NCBI RefSeq assembly: GCF_016894385.1
Contig: NZ_CP069811.1
Location: 2,332,501-2,396,500, forward strand
Reading direction: 5' to 3'
Length of the DNA stretch: 64,000 nt
From: Cupriavidus oxalaticus
Lineage (GTDB): Bacteria > Pseudomonadota > Gammaproteobacteria > Burkholderiales > Burkholderiaceae
The notes under the pieces were generated by a model, which searched no databases, was not told the origin of the DNA, and was given only the letters and a program-made list of their open reading frames with translations. A program made the translations under genes and the position numbers. Of this stretch, positions 1 through 8,736 are shown in pieces. Every line of letters begins with the position of its first letter. Position 1 is the first letter of the stretch.

Positions 1-2
1 AA

Positions 3-566
3 GGCTATGCCGCCACGACCATGCGCGGGATCGCCGACCAGGCCGGCATTGAAGCGGCCAGCATCTACTATCACTTCTCCTCGAAGGAAGAGTTGCTGGA
101 TGCGGTGATGGAACACGGCGCCCAAAGCATCTTTGCGCACACACAGGCGCGCATCGCGGCGCTCCCGCCTGGCGCCGACGCCGAGCAGCGCTTCCGCGCC
201 GGCCTGCTCGGCCTCTTCAGCGCGATGATCAAGTACGGCGACTACACCCTGGCGCATGGGCGCCAGCTGGCCGAGTTGCCGGACAAGGTGCGCGAGCGCC
301 ATCTCAGGCGACGGGCCCAGCATCAGACGTTCTGGAGCGGCATGCTGGAAGACCTGCGCACCGAAGGACACCTGCGCGAGGACATCGACATCGCCCTGTG
401 CCGCGTGTTCGTCCTGAGCACGATGACTTCAGTGCAGACCTGGTTCAACCCGAAGAAGGGTTCGCCCGAAAAGGTGATCGACGAACTCTGCGCGATCCTG
501 TTTGAAGGCGTCCGGCCCAGGCAGGTGCGCAAGCCGGCGCGACGGGCGCAGGCCGTGGCTTCGTGA
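3..566 (+). CDS. TetR-family transcriptional regulator (5' end missing)
   Basis: The reading frame is open through the left window edge (GYAATT precedes the first ATG at 21), so the true start lies outside. The helix-turn-helix is clear: RGIADQAGIEAASIYYHFSSK is the typical recognition helix and the turn after it. The remaining ~150 residues form the helical ligand-binding domain, which is not recognisable to a specific ligand. It probably represses a neighbouring operon, but its target could lie outside the window. The convergent gene is a Bug receptor starting at 1623. Family call is firm; ligand unknown. Confidence 0.9.
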   Translation, partial: GYAATTMRGIADQAGIEAASIYYHFSSKEELLDAVMEHGAQSIFAHTQARIAALPPGADAEQRFRAGLLGLFSAMIKYGDYTLAHGRQLAELPDKVRERHLRRRAQHQTFWSGMLEDLRTEGHLREDIDIALCRVFVLSTMTSVQTWFNPKKGSPEKVIDELCAILFEGVRPRQVRKPARRAQAVAS

Positions 567-657
567 ACCAATGCTGCAGCAGCACCTCCCGATCGCGAAC
601 CGGATCCCCCTCCCCGGCATTCAGCGAGGGTAGATAGCCCTCAGCATGCAGGCGTTG

Positions 658-1623
658 TCATCCTGCCTTCGCCTGAGACAGCGCCACCAGCTTCTTCCAG
701 CGCTCAAGTTCGGCCGCCGCATTGGCGCGGGCCTTGGCAGCGTCCTGGATGTCGACCTCCAGCCCCTGGCTGGTGCAGAACGCCTTGAAGGCCGGCGCCG
801 CGGCGGCTTTAGTCATGGCGTCGGACAACTGCGTGATGATTGCCTGCGGCGTGCCGCGGCGGACAAATGCCCAGATCGGGGTGACCAGTTCATAGCCCTT
901 CAAGCCAGCCTCGTCCAGGGTGGGCGCGTCGGGGAAATAGGTCGACCGCTGCTTGCTGGTCACGGCCAGCACTCGCAAACGCCCCGCCTTCACCAGCGGC
1001 AGCGACGTGGCCACGCCGCCGAAGCCGGCATCCAGCTGTCCGCCCGCCACATCGATTGCGACCTGCGCCGGCGCCTTGTATGCAATGTGGTTCATCCGGA
1101 TCCCAGCCATATTGCTCATCAGCGCCGCCGCCATCTGCGGCGTGGTGCCATTGCCGGGTGAGCCATAGGACAGCCCGTCCGGCTTGCGTTTCGCGGCGGT
1201 AATGAGATCTCGCACCGTTTGCAACGGTGAGTTAGCCGCAGTGACCAGCACCATCGCCGAGGTCGCCAGGCGGGCGATCGGCTCGAAGTCGGCGACCGCG
1301 TCATACGGCGTCCTCTCCACGAACTGGTTCGAGTAGTGCGCCGCGTAGTTGAACAGGATCGTATAGCCGTCGGCGGGTGCCTTTGCTACCAGATCTGTGC
1401 CGATGATCCCGCTGGCTCCCATGCGGTTCTCGACGACGAACGATCCGCCCATGGCCTTTGCCAACTCCGAGCTCATGTAGCGCGCAACGACGTCGGTACC
1501 GGAGCCAGGGCTCAGCGGCACGATAAAGCGGACCGGGTGGGACGGGTAGGCCTGCGCAAGCGCCGACAACGGTAGCGTTGCCAGCGCGGGCAGCAACTGC
1601 AGGCAGCTACGGCGTGAAATCAT
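658..1623 (-). CDS. Bug-family (TctC-like) periplasmic solute receptor
   Basis: A 321-residue secreted receptor of the tripartite tricarboxylate transporter family. A Sec signal peptide (positive MISRR, hydrophobic core, ALAQA cleavage region) precedes the family opening YPSHPVRFIVPLSPGSGTD, followed by VVENRMGASGIIG and the KAPADGYT motif. AGGAGA sits 7 nt before the ATG. Family members bind carboxylates in the periplasm. No TctA/TctB membrane subunits are present here, as is usual for the expanded Bug family in Burkholderiales. It is the last gene of a minus-strand set (7427 to 658) with CoA-transferases, hydratase and acyl-CoA synthetase, so its ligand is probably the acid they degrade. 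Confidence 0.93.
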   Translation of the reverse strand: MISRRSCLQLLPALATLPLSALAQAYPSHPVRFIVPLSPGSGTDVVARYMSSELAKAMGGSFVVENRMGASGIIGTDLVAKAPADGYTILFNYAAHYSNQFVERTPYDAVADFEPIARLATSAMVLVTAANSPLQTVRDLITAAKRKPDGLSYGSPGNGTTPQMAAALMSNMAGIRMNHIAYKAPAQVAIDVAGGQLDAGFGGVATSLPLVKAGRLRVLAVTSKQRSTYFPDAPTLDEAGLKGYELVTPIWAFVRRGTPQAIITQLSDAMTKAAAAPAFKAFCTSQGLEVDIQDAAKARANAAAELERWKKLVALSQAKAG

Positions 1624-1666
1624 TACATTTTCTCCTGTTGAATCAGGCCGGTGACTGCGGTTTGCT

Positions 1667-1693
1667 CCCCTCTCCCACTTCGCGGGAGAAGGG
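1667..1693. repeat. Palindromic intergenic hairpin (CCCCTCTCCC type)
   Basis: CCCCTCTCCC and CGGGAGAAGGG face each other across a 6-nt loop between the CoA-transferase (stop 1722) and the Bug gene (start 1623). This looks like a dispersed intergenic palindrome or an mRNA-processing/attenuation hairpin within the operon; no T-tract follows. Confidence 0.5.
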
Positions 1694-1721
1694 ATCAGAC
1701 GATCAGCCGGCCGGGCAATGG

Positions 1722-2966
1722 CTAGACGATCCCCGTTTCGCGCAATGCCTGGATCTCGTTCGGGCTGAGCTTGAGCAGCCCGCCGTAGATCTCCTCGTTG
1801 GCACCACCCAGCGCCATGGCAGGCCGGTCGAACTGCGAGGGCGTCGCTGAGAACCGGATCGGCAGGCCCATGCCCACCGCGTCCACCGGGCCGAAATCGG
1901 GGTGGGCCAGGTTCATCAGCGCGCCGCTCTCATGCAGCCGCGGGTCGTGCAGCACCTCGTCGGGCTTGCGCACCGGCGCGCAGGGCACGCCGCGGTTGTC
2001 CAGCAGTTCGCGCACCACCTCGGCCGAGTTGCGCTGCTTCGTCCAGCCCGCGATTACCTCGTTGAGTGCTGCGGCATTGCGCATGCGCGGCCCGCGGCCG
2101 CTGAAACGCGGGTCCTCGAGCAGCTCGGGCTGGCCGATCGATTCCAGCAGCCCGCGCATCCAGTCCGGCTGGAACGCGACAATCGCCACGTGCCCGTCCA
2201 GCGTCGGATAGACCCCGAACGGCGCGAGCCGGTCGTGGTAATTGCCGGTGCGCGAGGGATAGCCTTCCCGTCCCATGACGTCGAAGTGCTCTTCAGCCAC
2301 CCACGATGCCAGGCAATCCAGCATCGACACCTGCACGCGCTGGCCCTCGCCCGTGCGGCCCCGGTGAATCAGCGCGGCCAGGATGCCATTGGCGACATAC
2401 ATCGGCGCGACCAGGTCCGCGATCGGCAGGCCGCAGCGCGTCGGCGGCCCATCGGCGTAGCCAGTGACCTCCATCAGGCCGCTGAGCGCCTGGACGATGA
2501 TGTCCATGCCCTTGAGCCCCGGGAACGCACTGGGCTCGCCCATCGCCTTGACCGACGCGTAGACGATGCGCGGATTGCGCTGCCTCACCTGCTCGTAGTC
2601 CACGCCGAGCTTGGCCGTAGTACCCTCGCTGAAGTTCTCGAGCACGACGTCCGATTCCTCGGCCAGCCGCATGAACAGCTCGCGGCCCTCCTCCGATTTC
2701 AGGTCCAGCGTGATGCTCTTTTTGTTGCGGGACCGGTTCAGGACCGTCAGCGATACCTCGCCGTCTTCACGCTGGCCAAAATGGATGCCGTGGCTGCCCA
2801 CGAACGGCGGGTTGGTCCGTGCAATGTCCCCACCACCGGGCGCTTCCACGCGGATCACCTCCGCGCCCATGCCGCCAAGCAACAGCGAGCCATATGGCCC
2901 GGCAAGCGCCACGGTCAGGTCCAGTACGCGGATGCCTTCAAGTGGCCGCGATTGATTTGCTGGCAC
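1722..2966 (-). CDS. CaiB/BaiF family III CoA-transferase
   Basis: A 414-residue class III CoA-transferase that would move CoA between an acyl-CoA donor and a carboxylic acid. The N-terminal signature PLEGIRVLDLTVALAGPY, the RNKKSITLDLK segment and the LENFSEGT region are typical. The conserved catalytic Asp is Asp184 in PIADLVAP. The start is GTG at 2966, chosen because AAAGGAGACA lies 5 nt upstream and the homology begins at once. It follows another CoA-transferase (3200-4384) and precedes a Bug receptor. Substrate not predictable. Confidence 0.92.
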   Translation of the reverse strand: MPANQSRPLEGIRVLDLTVALAGPYGSLLLGGMGAEVIRVEAPGGGDIARTNPPFVGSHGIHFGQREDGEVSLTVLNRSRNKKSITLDLKSEEGRELFMRLAEESDVVLENFSEGTTAKLGVDYEQVRQRNPRIVYASVKAMGEPSAFPGLKGMDIIVQALSGLMEVTGYADGPPTRCGLPIADLVAPMYVANGILAALIHRGRTGEGQRVQVSMLDCLASWVAEEHFDVMGREGYPSRTGNYHDRLAPFGVYPTLDGHVAIVAFQPDWMRGLLESIGQPELLEDPRFSGRGPRMRNAAALNEVIAGWTKQRNSAEVVRELLDNRGVPCAPVRKPDEVLHDPRLHESGALMNLAHPDFGPVDAVGMGLPIRFSATPSQFDRPAMALGGANEEIYGGLLKLSPNEIQALRETGIV

Positions 2967-3148
2967 TACTGTCTCCTTTCTTGTCGGCCCGCCGTCATGC
3001 GCCCCGGGCCCTTGTCACTTCCATTGCTCTTACCACTGCTAACGACGCGCCGGCGCCGCGCTTTCCCGGCCTGGCTTGGCTCGGGCAGGTCCCCATTGCT
3101 TTGATTCAATGCTAGTGGAGCCGGCCGGTTGCGCTCAAGTAGTCACTG

Positions 3149-3175
3149 GCGAACCACCAGTTCGCATTGTGCGAA
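3149..3175. promoter_or_regulatory. Clustered inverted half-sites (GCGAA/TTCGC), possible operator
   Basis: Three half-sites lie in the gap before the 1722-2966 gene: GCGAAC at 3149, GTTCGC at 3160, and TTCGCA-TTG-TGCGAA at 3161-3175, the last being a perfect inverted repeat. The 233-bp gap has no supported ORF. An extra regulated promoter for the downstream CoA-transferase and Bug genes is plausible but no -10/-35 is convincing. Confidence 0.35.
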
Positions 3176-3199
3176 TTGCGGGTGGTGCGGGTCGTGCTG

Positions 3200-4384
3200 T
3201 CAGACGATGCCGGCCTTGCGCATGGCTTGAACCTGCGAGCGGTCGTAACCCACCTCGGCCAGCACTTCTTCGGTGTGTTCGCCGACCGTGGGCGGGCGCC
3301 GCACAACATCGGGCGGGGTACGCGACAACATCGCCGGCGGCGCCACGATCGGCGCCTTGCGCGGCAGGCCCGGGTAGTCGAGCCAGATGTAGGCGCCCGA
3401 CTCCTGAATCGAGGCATCATCCAGCGCCTCGCGCGGGGAATAGACCGGCGCTGCCGGGATCCTGGCCTTCTCCAGTTCCCGCAGCGCGTCATCGCGGGTG
3501 CGGCTGACGCACCATTTGCCCATCAGGCCGCTCAGGAACTCACCATGCTCGCCGCGCCGCAAGTCGTCGCTGAAACGGGGATCGTCCAACAGTTCCGGCG
3601 CGCCGATCAGGTTGGCCCAGCGCCGGAACAGCGGCTGCCCGATCACCTGGGCGATGATCCAGCCATCGGCCACGCGGAAGATGTCCGAGGGCCCATAGGA
3701 GGGGCTGCGGTTGCCCATCGCCTGCCGGTCAATGGCAAGCGCCGCTTCCTCGATCAGCGCCCCGCTGGACAGGTTCAGCGCCGTCTGCAGCAGTGACGCC
3801 TCGACGCATTGCCCGCGCCCGCTGATGCGCCGCTCGTAGAGCGCCATCACCGTGCCGAGCGCGCACGACAAGGCGGTCGAGAAATCGACCACCGGCACCA
3901 TCGCCTTGGTGGGGCTGTCGGGTGTGCCAGACATGTAGACAGCACCGCTCATCGCCTGCCCCACCCCGTCGAAGCCGACCCGGTGGCCAGCGCCTTCATG
4001 CGAGCCGAAGGCCGTCGAAGCGGTCAGGATGATGCCGGGATTGATCGCGCTCAGCGTCGCGTAATCCAGCCCCAGGTTCGCCAGCGTTTTCGGCGGCATG
4101 TTCGCCACCACCACGTCAGCCTTCTCCACCAGGCGGCGCACCACCTCGCGGCCCTCCTCGCTGTCGATGTCCAGCGTGATCGAGCGTTTGTTGCGGTTGC
4201 ACTGCAGGAAAAGCGCGCCCTCCCCTGAATCCGTGACCGGCACGATGAACCGGTCTTCGCTGCCACCGACCCGGTCGATCCGGATGACGTCGGCACCGTA
4301 ATCGGCGAGCAGCGCTGCGCAGAACGGGCCGGCAATGAAGCGTCCGAAATCGAGGACGCGGATACCTTCAAGAACCTTGGACAT
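3200..4384 (-). CDS. CaiB/BaiF family III CoA-transferase
   Basis: 394 residues. The start at 4384 (MSKVLEGIRVLDFGRF) is chosen over an upstream extension because the family homology begins there. Hallmarks are AGPFCAALLADYGADVIRID, the RNKRSITLDID segment and catalytic Asp167 in VVDFST. It lies 184 nt downstream of an enoyl-CoA hydratase and 233 nt upstream of a second CoA-transferase, all on the minus strand. Two adjacent paralogues suggest either two CoA-transfer steps or a heteromeric enzyme. Substrate unknown. Confidence 0.9.
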   Translation of the reverse strand: MSKVLEGIRVLDFGRFIAGPFCAALLADYGADVIRIDRVGGSEDRFIVPVTDSGEGALFLQCNRNKRSITLDIDSEEGREVVRRLVEKADVVVANMPPKTLANLGLDYATLSAINPGIILTASTAFGSHEGAGHRVGFDGVGQAMSGAVYMSGTPDSPTKAMVPVVDFSTALSCALGTVMALYERRISGRGQCVEASLLQTALNLSSGALIEEAALAIDRQAMGNRSPSYGPSDIFRVADGWIIAQVIGQPLFRRWANLIGAPELLDDPRFSDDLRRGEHGEFLSGLMGKWCVSRTRDDALRELEKARIPAAPVYSPREALDDASIQESGAYIWLDYPGLPRKAPIVAPPAMLSRTPPDVVRRPPTVGEHTEEVLAEVGYDRSQVQAMRKAGIV

Positions 4385-4568
4385 CTTCTTTAGCTTCCAT
4401 CTCACTGGTTGCCTCGTCTGGGCGAGACGACGGCTGATGGAATCGATCCTGACCGCCGGCCCTTCGCTGGTCAATCAAGCCTTCCAAGACGTTCCGTGCA
4501 TCGAAATTGCATGACCGGGGCGCCGACAACGAGACCGGATCGCCCCGGCCCGTTGTCGCCCTTCCCGC

Positions 4569-5399
4569 TCAGGCCGTGGTCGTGCGCGGGAACACCGGAG
4601 CGCGCTTCTCGCGGAACGAGGCCACGCCTTCCTTGACCTCCGGCCCGCCGAAGCCGAACATCTCCAGCGCCAGCGAAGCATCGAAGGTCGGGCCTGCCTG
4701 GCGCAGCCAGTTGTTCAGCGAATACTTGGTCCAGCGGATCGCCGACGGCGCGCCATTGGCCAGTCGCGTGGCGATCGATACCGCCGTGTCCTGCAGTTCT
4801 GCCTCATCCACGGCGAGCGACACCAGCCCCATCTGCTCCGCCTTCTCGCCGCTCACCGGCTCGCACAGCATCAGGTGGTACTTGGCCTTGGCCATGCCGC
4901 ACAGCAGCGGCCACACGATCGCGGCGTGATCGCCGGCGGCAACGCCGAGCCGCGTATGGCCGTCGACCAGCCGCGCGGTGCGCGCCGCCACCGAGATATC
5001 CGCCAGCAGCGCCGCTACCAGCCCGGCACCGACGGCGGAACCGTGGATCGCCGAAACGATCGGCTTGGAGCAATTGATGATGTTGTAGACCAGGTCTTTC
5101 GACTCGCGCCAGACGCGGGCGCGCGCGTCGAAGGAATCGATCATCTCTTCGACCATGTCGAAATCGCCGCCGGCGGAGAAGGCCTTGCCCGCGCCGCACA
5201 GCACCACGGCGCTGACGCTCGGGTCGGCATCGATATCGCGCCACACGCGGGCGATCTCGTCGTGGCCGGGTGCATCCAGCGCATTCAGGCGCTCGGGACG
5301 GTTCAGCGTGATGCGCAGGACGCCCTCGCTCGGGCGGTCAAACGCCAGGCTTGAATAGTTCTCATAGGCCGCGCCCGCGGCGGTACTGCTTTTCGACAT
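4569..5399 (-). CDS. Enoyl-CoA hydratase/isomerase family protein
   Basis: 276 residues of the crotonase fold. The ATG at 5399 is preceded by CAGGAGATTC, which decides it over the longer frame. Oxyanion-hole segments FSAGGD (about 74-79) and GSAVGAG (about 120-126) are present. The position of the first canonical catalytic Glu is not acidic ([11 protein letters not shown]), so hydratase activity is not assured and an isomerase, hydrolase or decarboxylase role is possible. It sits between an acyl-CoA synthetase and a CoA-transferase in the same direction and so should act on the CoA ester they make. Confidence 0.88.
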   Translation of the reverse strand: MSKSSTAAGAAYENYSSLAFDRPSEGVLRITLNRPERLNALDAPGHDEIARVWRDIDADPSVSAVVLCGAGKAFSAGGDFDMVEEMIDSFDARARVWRESKDLVYNIINCSKPIVSAIHGSAVGAGLVAALLADISVAARTARLVDGHTRLGVAAGDHAAIVWPLLCGMAKAKYHLMLCEPVSGEKAEQMGLVSLAVDEAELQDTAVSIATRLANGAPSAIRWTKYSLNNWLRQAGPTFDASLALEMFGFGGPEVKEGVASFREKRAPVFPRTTTA

Positions 5400-5486
5400 G
5401 GAATCTCCTGAATAAAAGTGCGGGGGCGTGTGAAGCGAACAAGAAATACACACGCTCCCGTCAATCAATGCGCCGTCACGGCGTCG

Positions 5487-7427
5487 TCAATGCGCGGCAG
5501 CGGCGCGAATCTCTTCGAGGGCTGGCGGGTTGTCCAGTGCCGACAGGTCGCCGGCAGGCAGGCCGGTGTAAACGCTGCGGATCACGCGGCGCATGATCTT
5601 GGAGCTGCGCGTCTTGGGCAGTTGCGCGACCACGTGGACCACGGACGGGCGGAACGGGCGCCCCAGCCGGCCGTCGACATGCTTGCTGACCGCGGCCGCC
5701 AGCGCCTCGTTCGACTGCGTCATGGCGGCCGATGGCACCAGGAACACAACCAGCTTCTGCCCCTTGACCGGGTCCTCCACGCCGATGGCGGCGGCTTCAG
5801 CGATCTCCGGCAGTTCGAGCAACACGTCCTCGATTTCGGCCGGGCCAAGGCGCTTGCCCGCCAGCTTGATGGTGTCGTCGGAGCGGCCCATCATGAACCA
5901 GGTGCCGTCGTCACGGCGCAGCGCCAGGTCGCCGTGCACCCAGAGGCCCGGCACCGTGTTCCAGTAGGTGTCGAGATAGCGCTCGTCGTCCTGCCAGAAT
6001 GACTGCGTCATGCCGACGAACGGCCCCCGGATCGCCAGCTCACCCACGGTATTGGTCACCGAGGTGCCGTCCGCATCCACCACGTCCACGGCCACCGACG
6101 GCGAGGCGGTGTTGAACCCGGCCGGGCTGATCGGCTTGACGATCACGCTGGACAACAGCGCCCCGGACACCTCGGTGCCGCCGGTGTAGTTGATGACCGG
6201 GCGGCGACCACTGCCGAACGCCTTCTGGAACCACAGGAAGTGTTCCGGAGCGATGCTTTCGCCAGCGGTGATCAGCAGCCGGATCGTCGAAGTATCGCCT
6301 TGCGTGGCGACGGCCTCGTTGGCGGCCAGGCCCCGGATCAGCGTCGGCGCGGAGCCGAAGTGCGTCACGCCGTAGCGCTCGACGATGCGCGACATGCGGG
6401 ACCAGTCCGGGTAGTCCGGGGCGCCGTCGTAACAGACCAGCGTCGCGCCGCGCAGCAACGCGCACGACATCACCAGCGTGCCGGCCACCCAACCCATGTC
6501 CGCCGGCCAGCAGAACACATCCTTCGGGCTGACATTGAAATGGATGGCCGAATCGTGCGCGATCTTCAGCGGGAAGCTGCCGTGGGTATGCACGGTGCCC
6601 TTGGGCTTCCCGGTGGTGCCGGAGGTATAGATGATCATGAAGGGATCGTCCGGCGACATCCGCTCGGGTGCGGGATCCGGCTGTGCGCTGGCCACCTGCT
6701 GCCAGTCGAGCACTGCATCGCCGAAGACGATCGCCTCGCCCGCATGCTTCCAGACCGTGGTGCCGATGTCCGGCAGACGCGACAGCGCCTCGTCGACCAG
6801 GCTGCGCGTATCGACCCATTTGCCGCGGCGCGAGAATCCGGTCGTGGCCACAAGCGCGCTGGCCGAGCATGACGACAGGCGCGACACGATCGCATCGACG
6901 CCGAAGCCGCTGAACAGCGGCACCGTCACCGCGCCGATCCATGCGACGGCCAGCGAAGTCACGGTCGCCTCGACGCCGTTTTCCACCAGCAGGCCAACCC
7001 GGTCGCCGCGCTTGACGCCGAGCGCCTTCAGGCCGCCGGCAAAGCCGGCTACATTGCGCGCCAGCTCGGCATAGCTCAGCTGCTCGACCGCGCCGCCCTC
7101 CTTTTCCGCCACCACGGCGGTGTGCGACGCCATCGCGGGATCGTCCGCCCACCTGAGCGCGGACTTGACCCAGTTGAGCTGCCCACCCGGGAACCACTTC
7201 GGGAACGGCTTGCCCTTGGAGGCATCCACATACTGCGTGTACGGCACGTCCCACGCCACCCCGCAGAAGTCGATGACGGCGTCCCAGTAGGCGTCGGGCT
7301 TCTCGTTGGAGAAGGCCAGCAATTCGTCGTAATCCTTCAGGCCCAGGCGCGTGACCAGCGCCGACACGTTCGCCGTGGCGATATCGTCTCCCGTAGGGAT
7401 CCAGTCATTGTGCAGAGAGTCACTCAT
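5487..7427 (-). CDS. AMP-forming acyl-CoA synthetase (acetyl/acetoacetyl-CoA synthetase-like)
   Basis: 646 residues, the usual length for the AcsA-type subgroup. The start at 7427 (MSDSLHNDWIPTG) is where family similarity begins. The adenylate-forming motif YTSGTTGKPKG, the INYTGGTEV substrate loop, VHGDLALRRDDGTW and the C-terminal KTRSSKIMRR with the acyl-adenylation lysine are all visible. It activates a carboxylic acid to its CoA ester and is the first structural gene of the 7427-658 set, downstream of an IclR regulator. Acetate, propionate or a longer acid are all possible. Confidence 0.92.
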   Translation of the reverse strand: MSDSLHNDWIPTGDDIATANVSALVTRLGLKDYDELLAFSNEKPDAYWDAVIDFCGVAWDVPYTQYVDASKGKPFPKWFPGGQLNWVKSALRWADDPAMASHTAVVAEKEGGAVEQLSYAELARNVAGFAGGLKALGVKRGDRVGLLVENGVEATVTSLAVAWIGAVTVPLFSGFGVDAIVSRLSSCSASALVATTGFSRRGKWVDTRSLVDEALSRLPDIGTTVWKHAGEAIVFGDAVLDWQQVASAQPDPAPERMSPDDPFMIIYTSGTTGKPKGTVHTHGSFPLKIAHDSAIHFNVSPKDVFCWPADMGWVAGTLVMSCALLRGATLVCYDGAPDYPDWSRMSRIVERYGVTHFGSAPTLIRGLAANEAVATQGDTSTIRLLITAGESIAPEHFLWFQKAFGSGRRPVINYTGGTEVSGALLSSVIVKPISPAGFNTASPSVAVDVVDADGTSVTNTVGELAIRGPFVGMTQSFWQDDERYLDTYWNTVPGLWVHGDLALRRDDGTWFMMGRSDDTIKLAGKRLGPAEIEDVLLELPEIAEAAAIGVEDPVKGQKLVVFLVPSAAMTQSNEALAAAVSKHVDGRLGRPFRPSVVHVVAQLPKTRSSKIMRRVIRSVYTGLPAGDLSALDNPPALEEIRAAAAH

Positions 7428-7565
7428 CGATAATCCAGCGTATTGGTTGCACGGTTGCTGCGGCGCGATTGGGTCAAGACAGTGCATGCAGCGTCAGGAG
7501 CGCCATCGCATAGGTCCAGCGTGCGCGACGGACCGAAGCACGTCAATCAAGGCAGCGGTGTTGTG

Positions 7566-7699
7566 CCGTACTTTGGAATGCCGTGGCACGGTCCGGAGCG
7601 TCGGGCCTGGCCCTGTGCATCGGGAGCCGGCGCCCGACGGCGCGCGCGGGCGCTCCCCGCGTGCGGTCCGCAGCCCGGACCATGGCTTCCGGAGTACGG
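7566..7699. repeat. Convergent pair of CCGTAC-YYY-GGAA sites
   Basis: CCGTACTTTGGAA at 7566-7578 faces its inverted copy (TTCCGGAGTACGG) at 7687-7699, in the leader of the acyl-CoA synthetase gene. A very similar facing pair occurs at 20673-20753. Either a pair of operators for one regulator or degenerate ends of a small element. The remaining gap 7428-7721 has no supported ORF. Confidence 0.4.
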
Positions 7700-7721
7700 A
7701 ACGCGGCCCCGGCGCGGCACA

Positions 7722-8501
7722 CTAAGCGTCGCTGCCGACATCGCGCAGCAGCACCATCAGCTCCACCGCGGCGGCCTTCAGTTCCGGCACGATGCGCGCC
7801 CGAATCGCGTCGACGTCCGCGCGCAGGTCGACCGCCCCACAGTTCAGCGCCATCAGCGTGTCCGCGCGCCCCACTCTGAGCGGCAGGGCGATGCCGTAGG
7901 CATTGCGCTGGTATTCGCCGAGCGACATGCAAACGCCGCTCGTGCGCAGGTCCTCGAACGCCGCCTCGATGTTCTTCCGCACCTCTTCGGCCTGCGGCGC
8001 TGCGGCCTCTACCACCGAGGCAACGTAGCCCGACCGTGTGTTCTCGGGCAATCCCCACAGCCACGCCCGCCCGATCGCCGTCAGCCCCATCGGCAGCAGC
8101 GATCCTGCGCCCAGCCGCAGCGTGGCGATGCGCGTGCTGGTGCGATATGCGACATAGAGCATGTCGAGCTGGTCGGGCACCGCCAGCGCCACCGAAACGT
8201 TTAGCCGGTCGGCCAGCTGCTGCATGAACGGATGGGCCAGCCGCGTGACCGCGCTGGTTTCCAGGTAGGCGTGACCTATGCCGAGCGGGCCGCTGCCGAG
8301 CTCGAATTGCGGCCCCCCCGCCACGCGGCGCAGGAAGCCCATGCTGACCAGCGTCATGGTCAGGCGCGACACCGTGGATTTGGACAGTCCCGTCCGGCGC
8401 ACCAGTTCGCCGTTGGTCAGGGGCACGCGCTCCGCGCGAAAGGCGCGCAGTACCTGGAGGCCACGCTCCAGCGTCATGGTGACGGGTGAGGAAGGGCTCA
8501 T
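7722..8501 (-). CDS. IclR-family transcriptional regulator
   Basis: 259 residues from the ATG at 8501. The winged helix-turn-helix (TLERGLQVLRAF, then LTNGELVRRTGLSKSTVSRLTMTLV) is followed by the IclR effector-binding domain (AVPDQLDMLYVAYR, GRAWLWG, SLGEYQRNAYGIALPL). It lies directly upstream of the acyl-CoA synthetase set in the same direction and divergent from the porin at 8737, so these are the likely targets. A palindrome at 8551-8566 upstream of its start fits autoregulation. Confidence 0.92.
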   Translation of the reverse strand: MSPSSPVTMTLERGLQVLRAFRAERVPLTNGELVRRTGLSKSTVSRLTMTLVSMGFLRRVAGGPQFELGSGPLGIGHAYLETSAVTRLAHPFMQQLADRLNVSVALAVPDQLDMLYVAYRTSTRIATLRLGAGSLLPMGLTAIGRAWLWGLPENTRSGYVASVVEAAAPQAEEVRKNIEAAFEDLRTSGVCMSLGEYQRNAYGIALPLRVGRADTLMALNCGAVDLRADVDAIRARIVPELKAAAVELMVLLRDVGSDA

Positions 8502-8550
8502 TGCGACTCCGTACAGCTTGCAGAAGGGAACACATCGCCCCGCCCGCATC

Positions 8551-8566
8551 CCTTACGATTGTTAGG
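8551..8566. promoter_or_regulatory. Putative IclR operator
   Basis: CCTTACGATTGTTAGG is an imperfect palindrome 50 bp upstream of the IclR start and within the porin divergent promoter region. Nearly the same palindrome (CCTGACGAACGTTAGG) sits upstream of the second IclR gene at 17758-17773. Confidence 0.5.
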
Positions 8567-8736
8567 TACATTCTGGCAGCCAGGACGGCCGGCTTCCATG
8601 AGGTAAACCCGCACCAGCGGGCTCGCTCAAGTGCCATCAATTTCATTGCACGGCACAGTTGTCGCATGGGCTTTGACGCCATCGCACGACATCTCACAGA
8701 CTCCGCACACATACAAGACCACAACGGAGGAGCCCT

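Noticed and set aside
1902..3104. 400-codon plus-strand frame opposite a CoA-transferase
   Set aside because: Mirror frame of a well-supported gene, no recognisable motifs, no ribosome site.
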